In this document: in pieces, positions 45,110 to 53,380 of the stretch
Layout: each line of letters begins with the position of its first letter
Numbering within the stretch: position 1 is the first letter of the stretch
Source: Ramlibacter sp.
GTDB lineage: Bacteria > Pseudomonadota > Gammaproteobacteria > Burkholderiales > Burkholderiaceae_C
Assembly: GCF_028291745.1 (NCBI RefSeq)
Contig: NZ_JAQGNQ010000051.1
Span: forward strand, 53,442 to 117,441
Direction: 5' to 3'
Length of the DNA: 64,000 nt
Notes under the pieces: model-generated
What the model was told of the DNA's origin: nothing
The model's input: only the letters and a program-made list of their open reading frames with translations
Databases searched by the model: none
Program-made: the position numbers and the translations under genes

Positions 45110-45218
45110 TAAAACCGGGTGTCCTGCTTGTTGCTCAAATGGACCCGGCAAGCGGGCTGCCGGTTCCCGGGTATTCCCTCTCACAGGGTAAACATTTGTG
45201 AACCCCCGCCTGCTGCCC

Positions 45219-45821
45219 TCAGCGCGTGGACAACTGCTGCTCCAGCGTCTTCAGCAGGGCCGGATCGTCCGGCCGCACGGTGCTGCTGTAGTGCGCGATC
45301 ACCTTGCCGTCGCGGCCGATCAGGTACTTGTGGAAGTTCCACGTCGGCGCCTTGCCGGTCTGCGTCGCCAGCTCCCGAAACAGCGGGTTGGCATCGGCGC
45401 CCTTGACCGAGCTCTTGCCGAACATCGGGAACTTGACTCCGAAGGTGTTCTCGCAGAAATCCGCGATCTGCTTGTTGCTGCCGGTCTCCTGCGCGAAATC
45501 GTTGGACGGGAACCCCAGCACCACGAGCCCGCGCTCGCGGTACTTTGCATAGAGCGCTTCCAGCCCCTCGTACTGCGGCGTGAAGCCGCAGAAGCTCGCC
45601 GTGTTGACGACCAGCAGCACGCGCCCGCTGTACTGGCACAGCGGTTGGGGCTTTTCGTCCTGCAGGCGCGGAAAGGTGTACTGCAGCAGGGGCGCGCACG
45701 AGGCGGCGGGCGCCGCCGCCGCAACCTGGACCGGGGCCGTGCCGGCAGGGGTTGCCGCGAACGCGGGGGCCGCGCTCCAGAGTGCAGCGGCCAGGGCGAT
45801 CACGGTGGCGGAGTGGTTCAT
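45219..45821 (-). CDS. Exported glutathione peroxidase family protein
   Basis: A 200-residue thiol peroxidase of the GPx family. A signal peptide (about 1-23, ending AFA) directs it to the periplasm, which is unusual for this family. The catalytic cysteine is in NTASFCGFTPQYEGL (Cys, not selenocysteine), followed by LGFPSNDFAQETGSN with the glutamine, and WNFHKYLIGRDG with the tryptophan and asparagine. It reduces peroxides, probably with thioredoxin-like partners. The ATG at 45821 gives the signal peptide; the longer frame upstream is rejected. Confidence 0.9.
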   Translation of the reverse strand: MNHSATVIALAAALWSAAPAFAATPAGTAPVQVAAAAPAASCAPLLQYTFPRLQDEKPQPLCQYSGRVLLVVNTASFCGFTPQYEGLEALYAKYRERGLVVLGFPSNDFAQETGSNKQIADFCENTFGVKFPMFGKSSVKGADANPLFRELATQTGKAPTWNFHKYLIGRDGKVIAHYSSTVRPDDPALLKTLEQQLSTR

Positions 45822-45989
45822 GGCCGCGACGATACGCCGCTGGCGATGACCCTGCCAGTGCCGCGGGGCGACGCACGGTGCGGCGCCAGCGCGACATTGT
45901 CCTTCCGCGGAATACGATGTGCCAGCACTGCGCTGCGCCAAAGGCCGATGTCAACCGTAAAATCGAGGGTTACCTCGAAAGAACGCCTC

Positions 45990-46853
45990 ATGTTGTATCC
46001 GGAATTGTTCAAGCAGCTCGAGTCCGTCCGCTGGGACATGGAAAAGGATATCCCCTGGGACACGTTCGATCCGTCGCTGCTGACGGAGGAACAGGCGCAG
46101 ACCATCAAGATGAACGCCATCACGGAGTGGTCGGCCCTGCCCGCCACCGAGATGTTCCTGCGCGACAACCGGCACGACAGCGACTTTTCGGCCTTCATGT
46201 CGATCTGGTTCTTCGAGGAGCAGAAGCACTCGCTCGTTTTGATCGAATACCTCAAGCGCTACCGGCCGGACCTTGTGCCGACGGAGGAGGAACTGCACGA
46301 AGTCCGCTTCGAGTTCGAGACCGCGCCGCCGCTCGAGACGCTGATGCTGCACTTCTGCGGCGAGATCCGGCTGAATCACTGGTACCGCCGCGCCTCCGAA
46401 TGGCACAGCGAGCCGGTGATCAAGCACATCTATCAGACGCTCTCGCAGGACGAAGCGCGCCACGGCGGCGCCTATCTGCGCTACATGAAGCGCGCGATCA
46501 ACAAGTTCGGCGTGGAAGCCAAGGCGGCCTTCGCCAAGGTGGGCGTGCTCATGGCCAGCGCGCGGCGCACGGCGCAGGCCCTGCATCCGACCAACCTGCA
46601 CGTGAACAAGGCGCTGTTCCCGCGCGACACCATCCAGTCGCGCCTGCCCAACCCCGAGTGGCTGGAGCACTGGCTGGACACGCAGATCCAGTTCGACACC
46701 GTGTGGGAAAACAAGGTCGTCGAGCGCATCCTGCACAACCTGAGCCTGCTGATGGACCGCAGCTTCAAGAGCGTGCAGGAACTCAATCGCTACCGCAAGG
46801 AACTGCAGGCCAGCCTCGCGACCGGCGCCGGCAGCGTACCGGACCCGGTGTGA
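45990..46853 (+). CDS. Ferritin-like diiron protein
   Basis: A 287-residue all-helical protein. Carboxylate/histidine pairs in FFEEQKHS (about 72) and SQDEARHGGAYLRY (about 152), plus ITEWSAL and FCGEIRLNHWY, fit a four-helix bundle binding two irons, as in acyl-ACP desaturases and the R2-like proteins. The substrate is unknown. The ATG at 45990 is used; an in-frame ATG at 45948 would add 14 residues, and neither has a strong Shine-Dalgarno. Its stop overlaps the GTG of the heptose gene, so the two are coupled. Confidence 0.8.
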   Translation: MLYPELFKQLESVRWDMEKDIPWDTFDPSLLTEEQAQTIKMNAITEWSALPATEMFLRDNRHDSDFSAFMSIWFFEEQKHSLVLIEYLKRYRPDLVPTEEELHEVRFEFETAPPLETLMLHFCGEIRLNHWYRRASEWHSEPVIKHIYQTLSQDEARHGGAYLRYMKRAINKFGVEAKAAFAKVGVLMASARRTAQALHPTNLHVNKALFPRDTIQSRLPNPEWLEHWLDTQIQFDTVWENKVVERILHNLSLLMDRSFKSVQELNRYRKELQASLATGAGSVPDPV

Positions 46854-47332
46854 GCGAGGCCGCCTTCCTGGGCAAGATCGTCGCGCGCAGCGAAGCGGCC
46901 GCGCGCATGGCGGCATTGCCCGGCCCGGTCGTCTTCACCAACGGCGTGTTCGACGTGCTGCATCGCGGGCATGTCACCTATCTGGCCCATGCTCGCGCGG
47001 TGGGCGGCAGCCTGGTCGTCGCGCTCAATACCGACGCATCGGCCAGGCGCCTGGGCAAGGGCCCCGACCGCCCGCTGAACAAGCAGGAAGACCGCGCGAT
47101 CGTGATCGCTGGGCTCGAGTCCGTGAGCCTGGTCACCTGGTTCGACGAGGACACGCCGGTGCAACTGCTGTCCGAATTGAAGCCGCAGGTGTACGTGAAG
47201 GGCGGCGACTACGACATGCGCAAGCTGGCCGAGACGGCGCTGGTGGAAAGCTATGGCGGGCGCGCGCTCGCCATTCCGTTCGTCGACGGGTACTCCACGA
47301 GCGATCTCGTCAAGCGCATCAAGGGTGCGTGA
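46850..47332 (+). CDS. rfaE2: D-glycero-beta-D-manno-heptose-1-phosphate adenylyltransferase
   Basis: Forms ADP-heptose for the inner core of lipopolysaccharide. The 160-residue protein is the stand-alone nucleotidyltransferase domain (HldE C-terminal half). FTNGVFDVLHRGHVTYL holds the HXGH motif, and VYVKGGDYDMRKLAETALVE and DGYSTSDLVKRI are family segments. The kinase half is not next to it. The GTG at 46850 overlaps the ferritin-like gene stop (GTGA). Confidence 0.95.
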   Translation: MSEAAFLGKIVARSEAAARMAALPGPVVFTNGVFDVLHRGHVTYLAHARAVGGSLVVALNTDASARRLGKGPDRPLNKQEDRAIVIAGLESVSLVTWFDEDTPVQLLSELKPQVYVKGGDYDMRKLAETALVESYGGRALAIPFVDGYSTSDLVKRIKGA

Positions 47333-47336
47333 TCCC

Positions 47337-47445
47337 CGGGCCGGTGGGGTGCCCTCGGCATCCCACCCTAGGACGGGCCGTGGCGTGATCCCTCGGTGGG
47401 TGCCTTCGACCCTGTAGGGTGGGACGCGCGCAGCGCGCCCCACCA
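47337..47445 (+). repeat. Intergenic palindromic repeat (TAGGGTGGG type), second copy
   Basis: The gap between rfaE2 and the RND operon holds TCCCACCCTAGG (47361-47372) and, inverted, the 21-base unit at 47415-47435 that matches 6862-6882 with one difference, plus the shared ACGGGCCGT (47373-47381). The outer segments can pair into a hairpin. No gene is seen. Confidence 0.65.
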
Positions 47446-47451
47446 TTTCCC

Positions 47452-50400
47452 TCACGCAGGCGCCGGCCGTCCCTTGCGCCGCGCCCGCGTCAGCATCCGC
47501 TGCGCCCACTGCTCGGTGTCGTCGACCACCTCGAACACCACCGGCACCACGAGCAGGCTCAGCACCGTCGATGTGAACAGCCCGCCGATCACCGCGATCG
47601 CCATCGGCGAGCGGAAGCTCGGGTCCGCCGCGCCGACGCCGATCGCGATCGGTAGCATGCCGGCGCCCATCGCGATGGTGGTCATGATGATCGGCCGCGC
47701 CCGCTTGTGGCAGGCATCGAGCAGCGCGTCGAAGCGGCTCATGCCGTGATCGCGGCGCGCCACGATCGCGTACTCCACCAGCAGGATCGAGTTCTTGGTC
47801 GCGATGCCCATCAGCATGATGAGGCCGATCAGCGATGGCATCGAGAAGCTTTTCTGGGCGACCAGCAAACCCACGAAGGCGCCGCCCAGCGCCAGCGGCA
47901 GCGCGCTGAGAATTGTCACCGGGTGCAGGAAGTCCTTGAACAGCAGCACCAGCACGATGTAGATGCACAGCACGCCCGTGAGCATGGCCAGCCCGAAGCT
48001 CGCGAACAGTTCGCCCATCACCTCCGCATCGCCGATCTCCACCACCCGCACGCCGGGCGGCAGGTTGCGCACCGCGGGCAGCTGCTGCACGGCGGCCTTC
48101 ACTTCGCCCAAGGGCAGGCCCGAGAGCTCGATCTCGAAGTTGATGTTGCGCGAGCGGTCGTAGCGATCGATCACCGCCGGCCCGCCCGTGAGTTCCAGCG
48201 TCGCGACCTGTCCGAGCAGCACGGTGTGGCCGCTGCTGGTGGGCACCGGCAGCCGCTCCAGCAGGCTCAGGTCGCGGCGCGCGTCGTCGCGCAGCTTCAC
48301 GACGATGGGCACCTGTCTTTGCGCGAGATTGAGCTTGGGCAGGGCGACGTCGAAGTCGCCCGCGGTGGCGATGCGCAAGGTCTCGGCGATCGCCGAACTG
48401 GTGACGCCCGCGTCTGCCGCCCGGGCGAAGTCCGGCCGCACGGCGATCTCGGGGCGGATCAGGCTGGCGGTCGAGGCGATCTGGCCCAGGCCGGGGATGG
48501 TGCGCAGGTCCTTCTCCACGGCGAGCGCGCCGGCCTGCAGCGCCTTGGGATCCTCGCCGGTCAGCACCAGGATGTACTTCTCGCCCGAGCCGCCCAGGCC
48601 CACCTTGCTGCGCAGGCCGGGCAGCGGTTCCAGCGCCGTGCGGATCTGGTTTTCGATCACCTGCTTGCGCGGCCGCGTGGCACGCGGATCGAGCAGGATG
48701 GTGAGCGTTGCCTTGCGCGTCTCCGCGGCGCCGAGGTTGCCGAAGGGATCGCCGCCGGCGCTGCCGCCGCCGACCGTGGTGTACACGCTCTTCACGTGCT
48801 TCACCCGCATCACGGCGACGCGCGCCTGTTCCGCGGCGGCGTTGGTCTGCTGCAGGGTCGAGCCGGGCGGCAGTTCCAGGTAGACCTGCGTTTGCGAGTT
48901 GTCGTCCGGCGGGATGAAGCCGGTGGGCAGCAGCGGGATCAGCGCCACCGAGCCGAAGAAGAACAGGGTGGCCAGCACCATGGTCTTGGCGCGGTTGGTC
49001 ATGCTCCACCGCGCCCACTTCATGTACGTGCGCAGCCACGCCGGATCCGCATGCTCCGTGTCGTGCGGCTTCAGGAGGTACGCCGACATCATCGGCGTCA
49101 GCACGCGCGCGACGACGAGTGAGGCAAACACGGCGAGCGCCGCAGTCCACCCGAACTGCTTGAAGAACTTGCCGGCGATGCCGCTCATGAAGGCGGTGGG
49201 CAGGAACACCGCGATGAGCGTGAACGTGGTGGCGATCACCGCCAGGCCGATCTCGTCGGCCGCTTCCATCGCCGCCTGATAAGGCGTCTTGCCCATGCGC
49301 AGGTGGCGCACGATGTTCTCCACCTCCACGATGGCGTCGTCCACGAGGATGCCGATCACCAGCGACAGGGCCAGCAGCGTGACGATGTTGATCGAGAAGC
49401 CGAGCAGGTACATGCCGATGAAGGCGGGCAGCACGGACATCGGCAGCGCCACCGCCGACACCAGCGTCGCGCGCCAGTCGCGCAGGAACAGCCACACCAC
49501 CAGCACCGCGAGCGCCGCGCCCTCGTACAGCAGGTGCAGCGAGCCGTGGTATTCCTCCTCCACCGGCGTCACGAAATCGAAAGCCTGCGTCAGCTCGAGA
49601 TCCGGGTGCTGCGCCTTGACCTGGTCCAGCGCCTGGTGCACGGCCGCGCCGACCGCGACCTCGCTCTCGCCGCGGCTGCGCGCCACCTCGAAGCCCACCA
49701 CGGGCCGGCCATCGAGCAGCGCCGCCGCGCGCGGCTCGGCGATGGTGTCGCTGACCTCGGCGACGTCGCTCAGCTTGATCGAGCGAGCGCCTGCGAGCGA
49801 AATGTCGATGTTGCCGATCTCGCGCGCCGTCTGCACGGTGGCGATGGTGCGCACCGGCTGCTCGCCGCCGCCGATGTCGGTGCGGCCGCCCGCGCTTTCG
49901 GTCTGCACCTGGCGCAGCTGCCGCGAGATGTCGCTGGCGGTCGCGCCCAGCGCCTGCAACCGCACCGGGTCCACCGCCACGCGGATCTCGCGAGTGACGC
50001 CGCCCACGCGGTTCACCGCGCCCACGCCGGGCACGGCCAGCAGTTTGCGCGAGACCTCGTTGTCGACGAACCAGGAGAGCGCCTCGGCATCCATGCTGCG
50101 CGAGGCGATGGTGAACGCCAGCACCGGCTGGCCCGCGAGTTCCAGTTTCGTGATCACCGGGTCGCGCAGGTCCGAAGGCAGGTCGGCGCGCACGCGCGAG
50201 ACGGCGGAGCGTACGTCGTCCACCGCTTCCTGCACCGGCTTTTCCAGGCGGAATTCGGCCGTGAGGGTCACCACGCCGTCCTGCACCTTGGTCATGATGT
50301 GCTTGAGGCCCTGCACCGTGGCGATCGAGTCCTCGATCTTGCGGGCGACGTCGGTCTCGAGTTGCGCCGGCGCGGCGCCCGGCAGCGAGGCCGTGACCAC

Positions 50401-50535
50401 CACGGTGGGCAGGTCGATGTCCGGAAAGTTCTGGATCTTCATGGCCTTGAAGGACAGCAGGCCACCGAAGGTCAACATCACGAACAGCATCACCGCCGGA
50501 ACCGGGTTGCGGATCGACCAGGCCGAAACGTTCAT
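47452..50535 (-). CDS. RND efflux pump, inner-membrane permease
   Basis: A 1027-residue proton-driven exporter of the HAE1/AcrB-like RND family. It begins MNVSAWSIRNPVPAVMLFVM, the usual cytoplasmic start and first helix. The proton-relay aspartate pair is in LVIGILVDDAIVEVENIVRH in helix 4. Two large periplasmic loops follow helices 1 and 7. The ATG at 50535 is chosen over an upstream extension of 24 codons that has no family match. It is third in an operon after the outer-membrane factor and adaptor. The substrates are unknown; no drug-specific feature is visible. Confidence 0.95.
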   Translation of the reverse strand: MNVSAWSIRNPVPAVMLFVMLTFGGLLSFKAMKIQNFPDIDLPTVVVTASLPGAAPAQLETDVARKIEDSIATVQGLKHIMTKVQDGVVTLTAEFRLEKPVQEAVDDVRSAVSRVRADLPSDLRDPVITKLELAGQPVLAFTIASRSMDAEALSWFVDNEVSRKLLAVPGVGAVNRVGGVTREIRVAVDPVRLQALGATASDISRQLRQVQTESAGGRTDIGGGEQPVRTIATVQTAREIGNIDISLAGARSIKLSDVAEVSDTIAEPRAAALLDGRPVVGFEVARSRGESEVAVGAAVHQALDQVKAQHPDLELTQAFDFVTPVEEEYHGSLHLLYEGAALAVLVVWLFLRDWRATLVSAVALPMSVLPAFIGMYLLGFSINIVTLLALSLVIGILVDDAIVEVENIVRHLRMGKTPYQAAMEAADEIGLAVIATTFTLIAVFLPTAFMSGIAGKFFKQFGWTAALAVFASLVVARVLTPMMSAYLLKPHDTEHADPAWLRTYMKWARWSMTNRAKTMVLATLFFFGSVALIPLLPTGFIPPDDNSQTQVYLELPPGSTLQQTNAAAEQARVAVMRVKHVKSVYTTVGGGSAGGDPFGNLGAAETRKATLTILLDPRATRPRKQVIENQIRTALEPLPGLRSKVGLGGSGEKYILVLTGEDPKALQAGALAVEKDLRTIPGLGQIASTASLIRPEIAVRPDFARAADAGVTSSAIAETLRIATAGDFDVALPKLNLAQRQVPIVVKLRDDARRDLSLLERLPVPTSSGHTVLLGQVATLELTGGPAVIDRYDRSRNINFEIELSGLPLGEVKAAVQQLPAVRNLPPGVRVVEIGDAEVMGELFASFGLAMLTGVLCIYIVLVLLFKDFLHPVTILSALPLALGGAFVGLLVAQKSFSMPSLIGLIMLMGIATKNSILLVEYAIVARRDHGMSRFDALLDACHKRARPIIMTTIAMGAGMLPIAIGVGAADPSFRSPMAIAVIGGLFTSTVLSLLVVPVVFEVVDDTEQWAQRMLTRARRKGRPAPA

Positions 50536-50548
50536 GGCAGGAGTCCTT

Positions 50549-51733
50549 TCAGCGGGCCGCCGATGCGGCGCCCGCGGTCGCCGCCGGCGAGGCGCTGGCC
50601 GGCGCATCGACCACGCGCACCAGGTCGCCGTCGTTCAGGAAGCCGCCGCCGCTGGCCACCAGGCGCATGTCGGGCGTGACGCCGGACAGGATCTGCAGCC
50701 GGTCTTCGGCGATGCGGCCGACCTGGACCTTCACCTGGCTCACGCGGTTGTCGGGGCCGATGCGAAAGACGTAGCTGAAGCCCTCGCGCACCACCACCGC
50801 GGGCTGCGGCAAGGTGAGCGCCGGCTGCGCGCCGAGGTCGAAGTCGCCGCGCGCGAACATGCCGGCGCGCGCGCTGCCGGACGCCGGACCGGGCAGCGGA
50901 TTGACGTCGACGTACACGATCGCGATGCGGGTCTGCGGATCGACCGTCGGACCCATCATGCGCACCCGCCCTTCCAGCCGCGCGCCGCTGGTGGCCGTGA
51001 CCAGCGCATGCGTGCCGACGGTGAGCTTGCCCAGCTCGGAGGAGGTCACTTCGGCGCGCCATTCGAGCCGGCCCTTGCGGATCAGTCGGAACAACTCGGT
51101 GCCCGGGCCGACCACGGCGCCCTCGGTGGCCGTGCGCGCGGAGATGATGCCGTCGTCGGGCGCCAGCAACGCGCTCTGCTTGACGCGCACTTCCTGCGCC
51201 TGGAACTGCGCGCGCGCTGCCGCCACGCGCGCCTGCGCCGTCGCTTCGGCGGTGAGGTACTGGTTGATCTGCGAGGCGCTCATGGCCCCGGTCTGCTGCA
51301 GCGTGCGGGCGCGCGCCGCGTTGTTGGCCGCCTCGGCAGCGGACGCCTCCGCCTCGGCCAGCGAAGCGCGCGCCTGCGCCGCCTCGGCGCGCAGCGTCTC
51401 GGCGGCAAAGCGCGCCAGCACCTGGCCGCGGCGCACGCGGTCGCCCACGCCGACCAGCACTTCGGCGATGCGCAGGCCGCTGGTCTCGGTGCCCAGGCTG
51501 GCCTCCTGCCAGGCCGCGAGGTTGCCGTTGGCGGCCAGCGTCACGGGCAGCATCGTCTGCTGCGGCCGCACGGTGGTCACGGTCAGCGCGGGTTTGGCGG
51601 TCGCGGTCTTCTTCGCGTCCGGCTTCTGGTCGCCGCAGCCGGCCAGCAGCAGGGTGAAAGCCAGCAGGGCCAGCAGCGAAGCGAGAGGGGGCGGCAGCAT
51701 CACGTGGGGGATTCTCATGGTTCCTGGCGTCAT
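50549..51733 (-). CDS. RND efflux periplasmic adaptor
   Basis: A membrane-fusion protein of about 394 residues linking the RND pump to the outer-membrane channel. A lipoprotein signal ends at LLLAGC, then the biotinyl-lipoyl-like domain (GLRIAEVLVGVGDRVRRGQV), a helical hairpin (about 110-175), the second lipoyl half (VKQSALLAPDDGIISART), and the beta-barrel. The ATG at 51733 overlaps the preceding stop (ATGA); an ATG five codons later is equally possible. It ends 13 bases before the pump gene. Confidence 0.93.
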   Translation of the reverse strand: MTPGTMRIPHVMLPPPLASLLALLAFTLLLAGCGDQKPDAKKTATAKPALTVTTVRPQQTMLPVTLAANGNLAAWQEASLGTETSGLRIAEVLVGVGDRVRRGQVLARFAAETLRAEAAQARASLAEAEASAAEAANNAARARTLQQTGAMSASQINQYLTAEATAQARVAAARAQFQAQEVRVKQSALLAPDDGIISARTATEGAVVGPGTELFRLIRKGRLEWRAEVTSSELGKLTVGTHALVTATSGARLEGRVRMMGPTVDPQTRIAIVYVDVNPLPGPASGSARAGMFARGDFDLGAQPALTLPQPAVVVREGFSYVFRIGPDNRVSQVKVQVGRIAEDRLQILSGVTPDMRLVASGGGFLNDGDLVRVVDAPASASPAATAGAASAAR

Positions 51734-53169
51734 TCCTGGCGCGCGAGCGCCGCGTCGGGTCGGGTCCAGCCGCCGCCGAGCGCGCGATAGAGCGCGATCC
51801 AGGCGGCGACGCGATCGTGCTGCACCGTGACCAGCGCGGTCTCCGCGGCCAGCAGCAGGCGGCGCTGGTCTTCCACTTCGATCAGGCTGCCCAGGCCGCT
51901 GCGGTACATGGACTCGGTGCCGGCCAAGGAGGCGCGGTAGCCTTCGACGGCCACGCGCGCATCCTCGCTGCGGGCCCGCGCGCTGTCGAGATTGACCAGC
52001 GCCTGCTCCACTTCGCGCACCGCCTGCCGCACGCGCGCCGCGTACTGCGTGGCGGCCTCGTCGTAGCGGGCTTCGGCCGCATCCTGCGCCGCCTCCAGGC
52101 GGCCGGCATCGAACAGCGGCATCGTCAGCGACAGCGGCCCGATCGACCACGTGGGGAGATTGCCGCTCAGGCCCGAGGTGCTGATGAACACGTTGGCGAG
52201 CTGGCCAGCGAGCGTCAGCCGCGGAAAGCGGTCGGCCCGCGCGGCGCCCACATCGGCACTGGCCGCGGCCACGTTGGTTTGCGCCTGGTAGATGTCCGGG
52301 CGCTGCAGCAGCAGGGCGGCGGGCAACGAGGGCAAGGCCGCCAGGGCGAATCCGCTCGGCTCTTTCCAGGGCGTTGCCAGCAGGGTGCGCAGGCGCGGCT
52401 CCGGCAGGCCCGACAAGGCGACCAGCGCCTTCACGTCGAGATCGCATTGGGCCTGCTGCTGCGTGAGGCGCACGCGCGCATCGGCGGCACTGGCCCGCGC
52501 CTGCGCTGCCACGGCCGGCGCGGTGAAGCCGGCGTCGGCGCTCAGGCCGGTGAGCCGCGCGGTCTCGGACCGCGAGCCGGCGTCGTTGCGCGTCACGGCC
52601 AGTTGCCGCTCGCACGTGCGCAGGTCCACGTAGCTGGTCGCCGTTTCCGCGGCCACGGCCACGCGGGCGTCGTGCCAGCCCGCTTGCGCGCCGGCGAGGC
52701 GCGCGCGCGTCGCATCGGTGCGGGCGGAGAGACGGCCGAACAGGTCCGCCTCCCACGACACCTGGGCACCGGACTGCACCAGCGTCGCGACCGGCAAGGC
52801 ACCCTGCGCGCTGAGGGTAGGCGCGGCGCCGCCGATCGCGTTGCCGCGCTGCGCGGACACGGTGGCATCCACGCTGGGCAACATGGCCGCGCCGGCAGCG
52901 ATGCGATCGGCGCGCGCCTGCGCGATGCGCGTGCCGGCGGTGGCCACATCGGGGCTCACGGTCTGGGCGGCGTCGATCAGGTCCACCAGCAGCGGATCGT
53001 CGAATTGCGTCCACCACTGGTGCAGGTCGGCCAGCGTGCCGCCGTGCGGCAGCGGCGCATACCACGCCGGCGGCGCGTAGCTGTCGGCGCTCGCGGGCGG
53101 ACGCGGGACGGCGCAGCCGGCCAGCAACAGCAAACCGGCCGCCGCCGCGAAGGGGCGCAAGAGCTTCAT
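51730..53169 (-). CDS. RND efflux outer-membrane factor lipoprotein (NodT family)
   Basis: A 479-residue TolC-like channel. The lipobox LLLLAGC near residue 17 marks a lipoprotein anchored in the outer membrane. Two repeated TolC-type halves follow, visible in SVDATVSAQRG and the later RFPRLTLAGQLANVF. LLQRPDIYQAQTNVAAASADVGAARA is the NodT/OprM signature. GGAAGGA precedes the ATG at 53169. It is first in the three-gene RND operon; a paired palindromic repeat lies just upstream. Confidence 0.94.
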   Translation of the reverse strand: MKLLRPFAAAAGLLLLAGCAVPRPPASADSYAPPAWYAPLPHGGTLADLHQWWTQFDDPLLVDLIDAAQTVSPDVATAGTRIAQARADRIAAGAAMLPSVDATVSAQRGNAIGGAAPTLSAQGALPVATLVQSGAQVSWEADLFGRLSARTDATRARLAGAQAGWHDARVAVAAETATSYVDLRTCERQLAVTRNDAGSRSETARLTGLSADAGFTAPAVAAQARASAADARVRLTQQQAQCDLDVKALVALSGLPEPRLRTLLATPWKEPSGFALAALPSLPAALLLQRPDIYQAQTNVAAASADVGAARADRFPRLTLAGQLANVFISTSGLSGNLPTWSIGPLSLTMPLFDAGRLEAAQDAAEARYDEAATQYAARVRQAVREVEQALVNLDSARARSEDARVAVEGYRASLAGTESMYRSGLGSLIEVEDQRRLLLAAETALVTVQHDRVAAWIALYRALGGGWTRPDAALARQE

Positions 53170-53226
53170 GGGTCCTTCCCGGATCGGGCTTGTCGGTCGC
53201 ACTGCGAGTTGGCCGCCGGCCCTGGG

Positions 53227-53311
53227 ATGTCATCCCGGGCTTGACCCGGGATCCACGACCGCCTCTGTGCACCGGCGCTGCATGGATTGCGGGTCAAGCC
53301 CGCAATGACAT
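53227..53311. repeat. BIME-like paired palindromic repeat, copy B
   Basis: The same two 29-base units as at 42013-42096, in the same opposed arrangement (53227-53255 and 53283-53311) and with no base differences in either unit. Only the 27-base spacer differs. It lies in the 211-base gap between the glnE stop and the outer-membrane factor start, both on the minus strand. Confidence 0.88.
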
Positions 53312-53380
53312 CCAAGGACGACCAGCGGCGAAAGCCCTGAAGGCTAACACCGCCTCCGGCAGCTTGTCAGCCGCGCCTGC

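Noticed and set aside
46790..49495. 901-codon minus-strand frame within the RND pump gene
   Set aside because: It is a shifted frame of the pump on the same strand; the pump frame has the full AcrB-like sequence.
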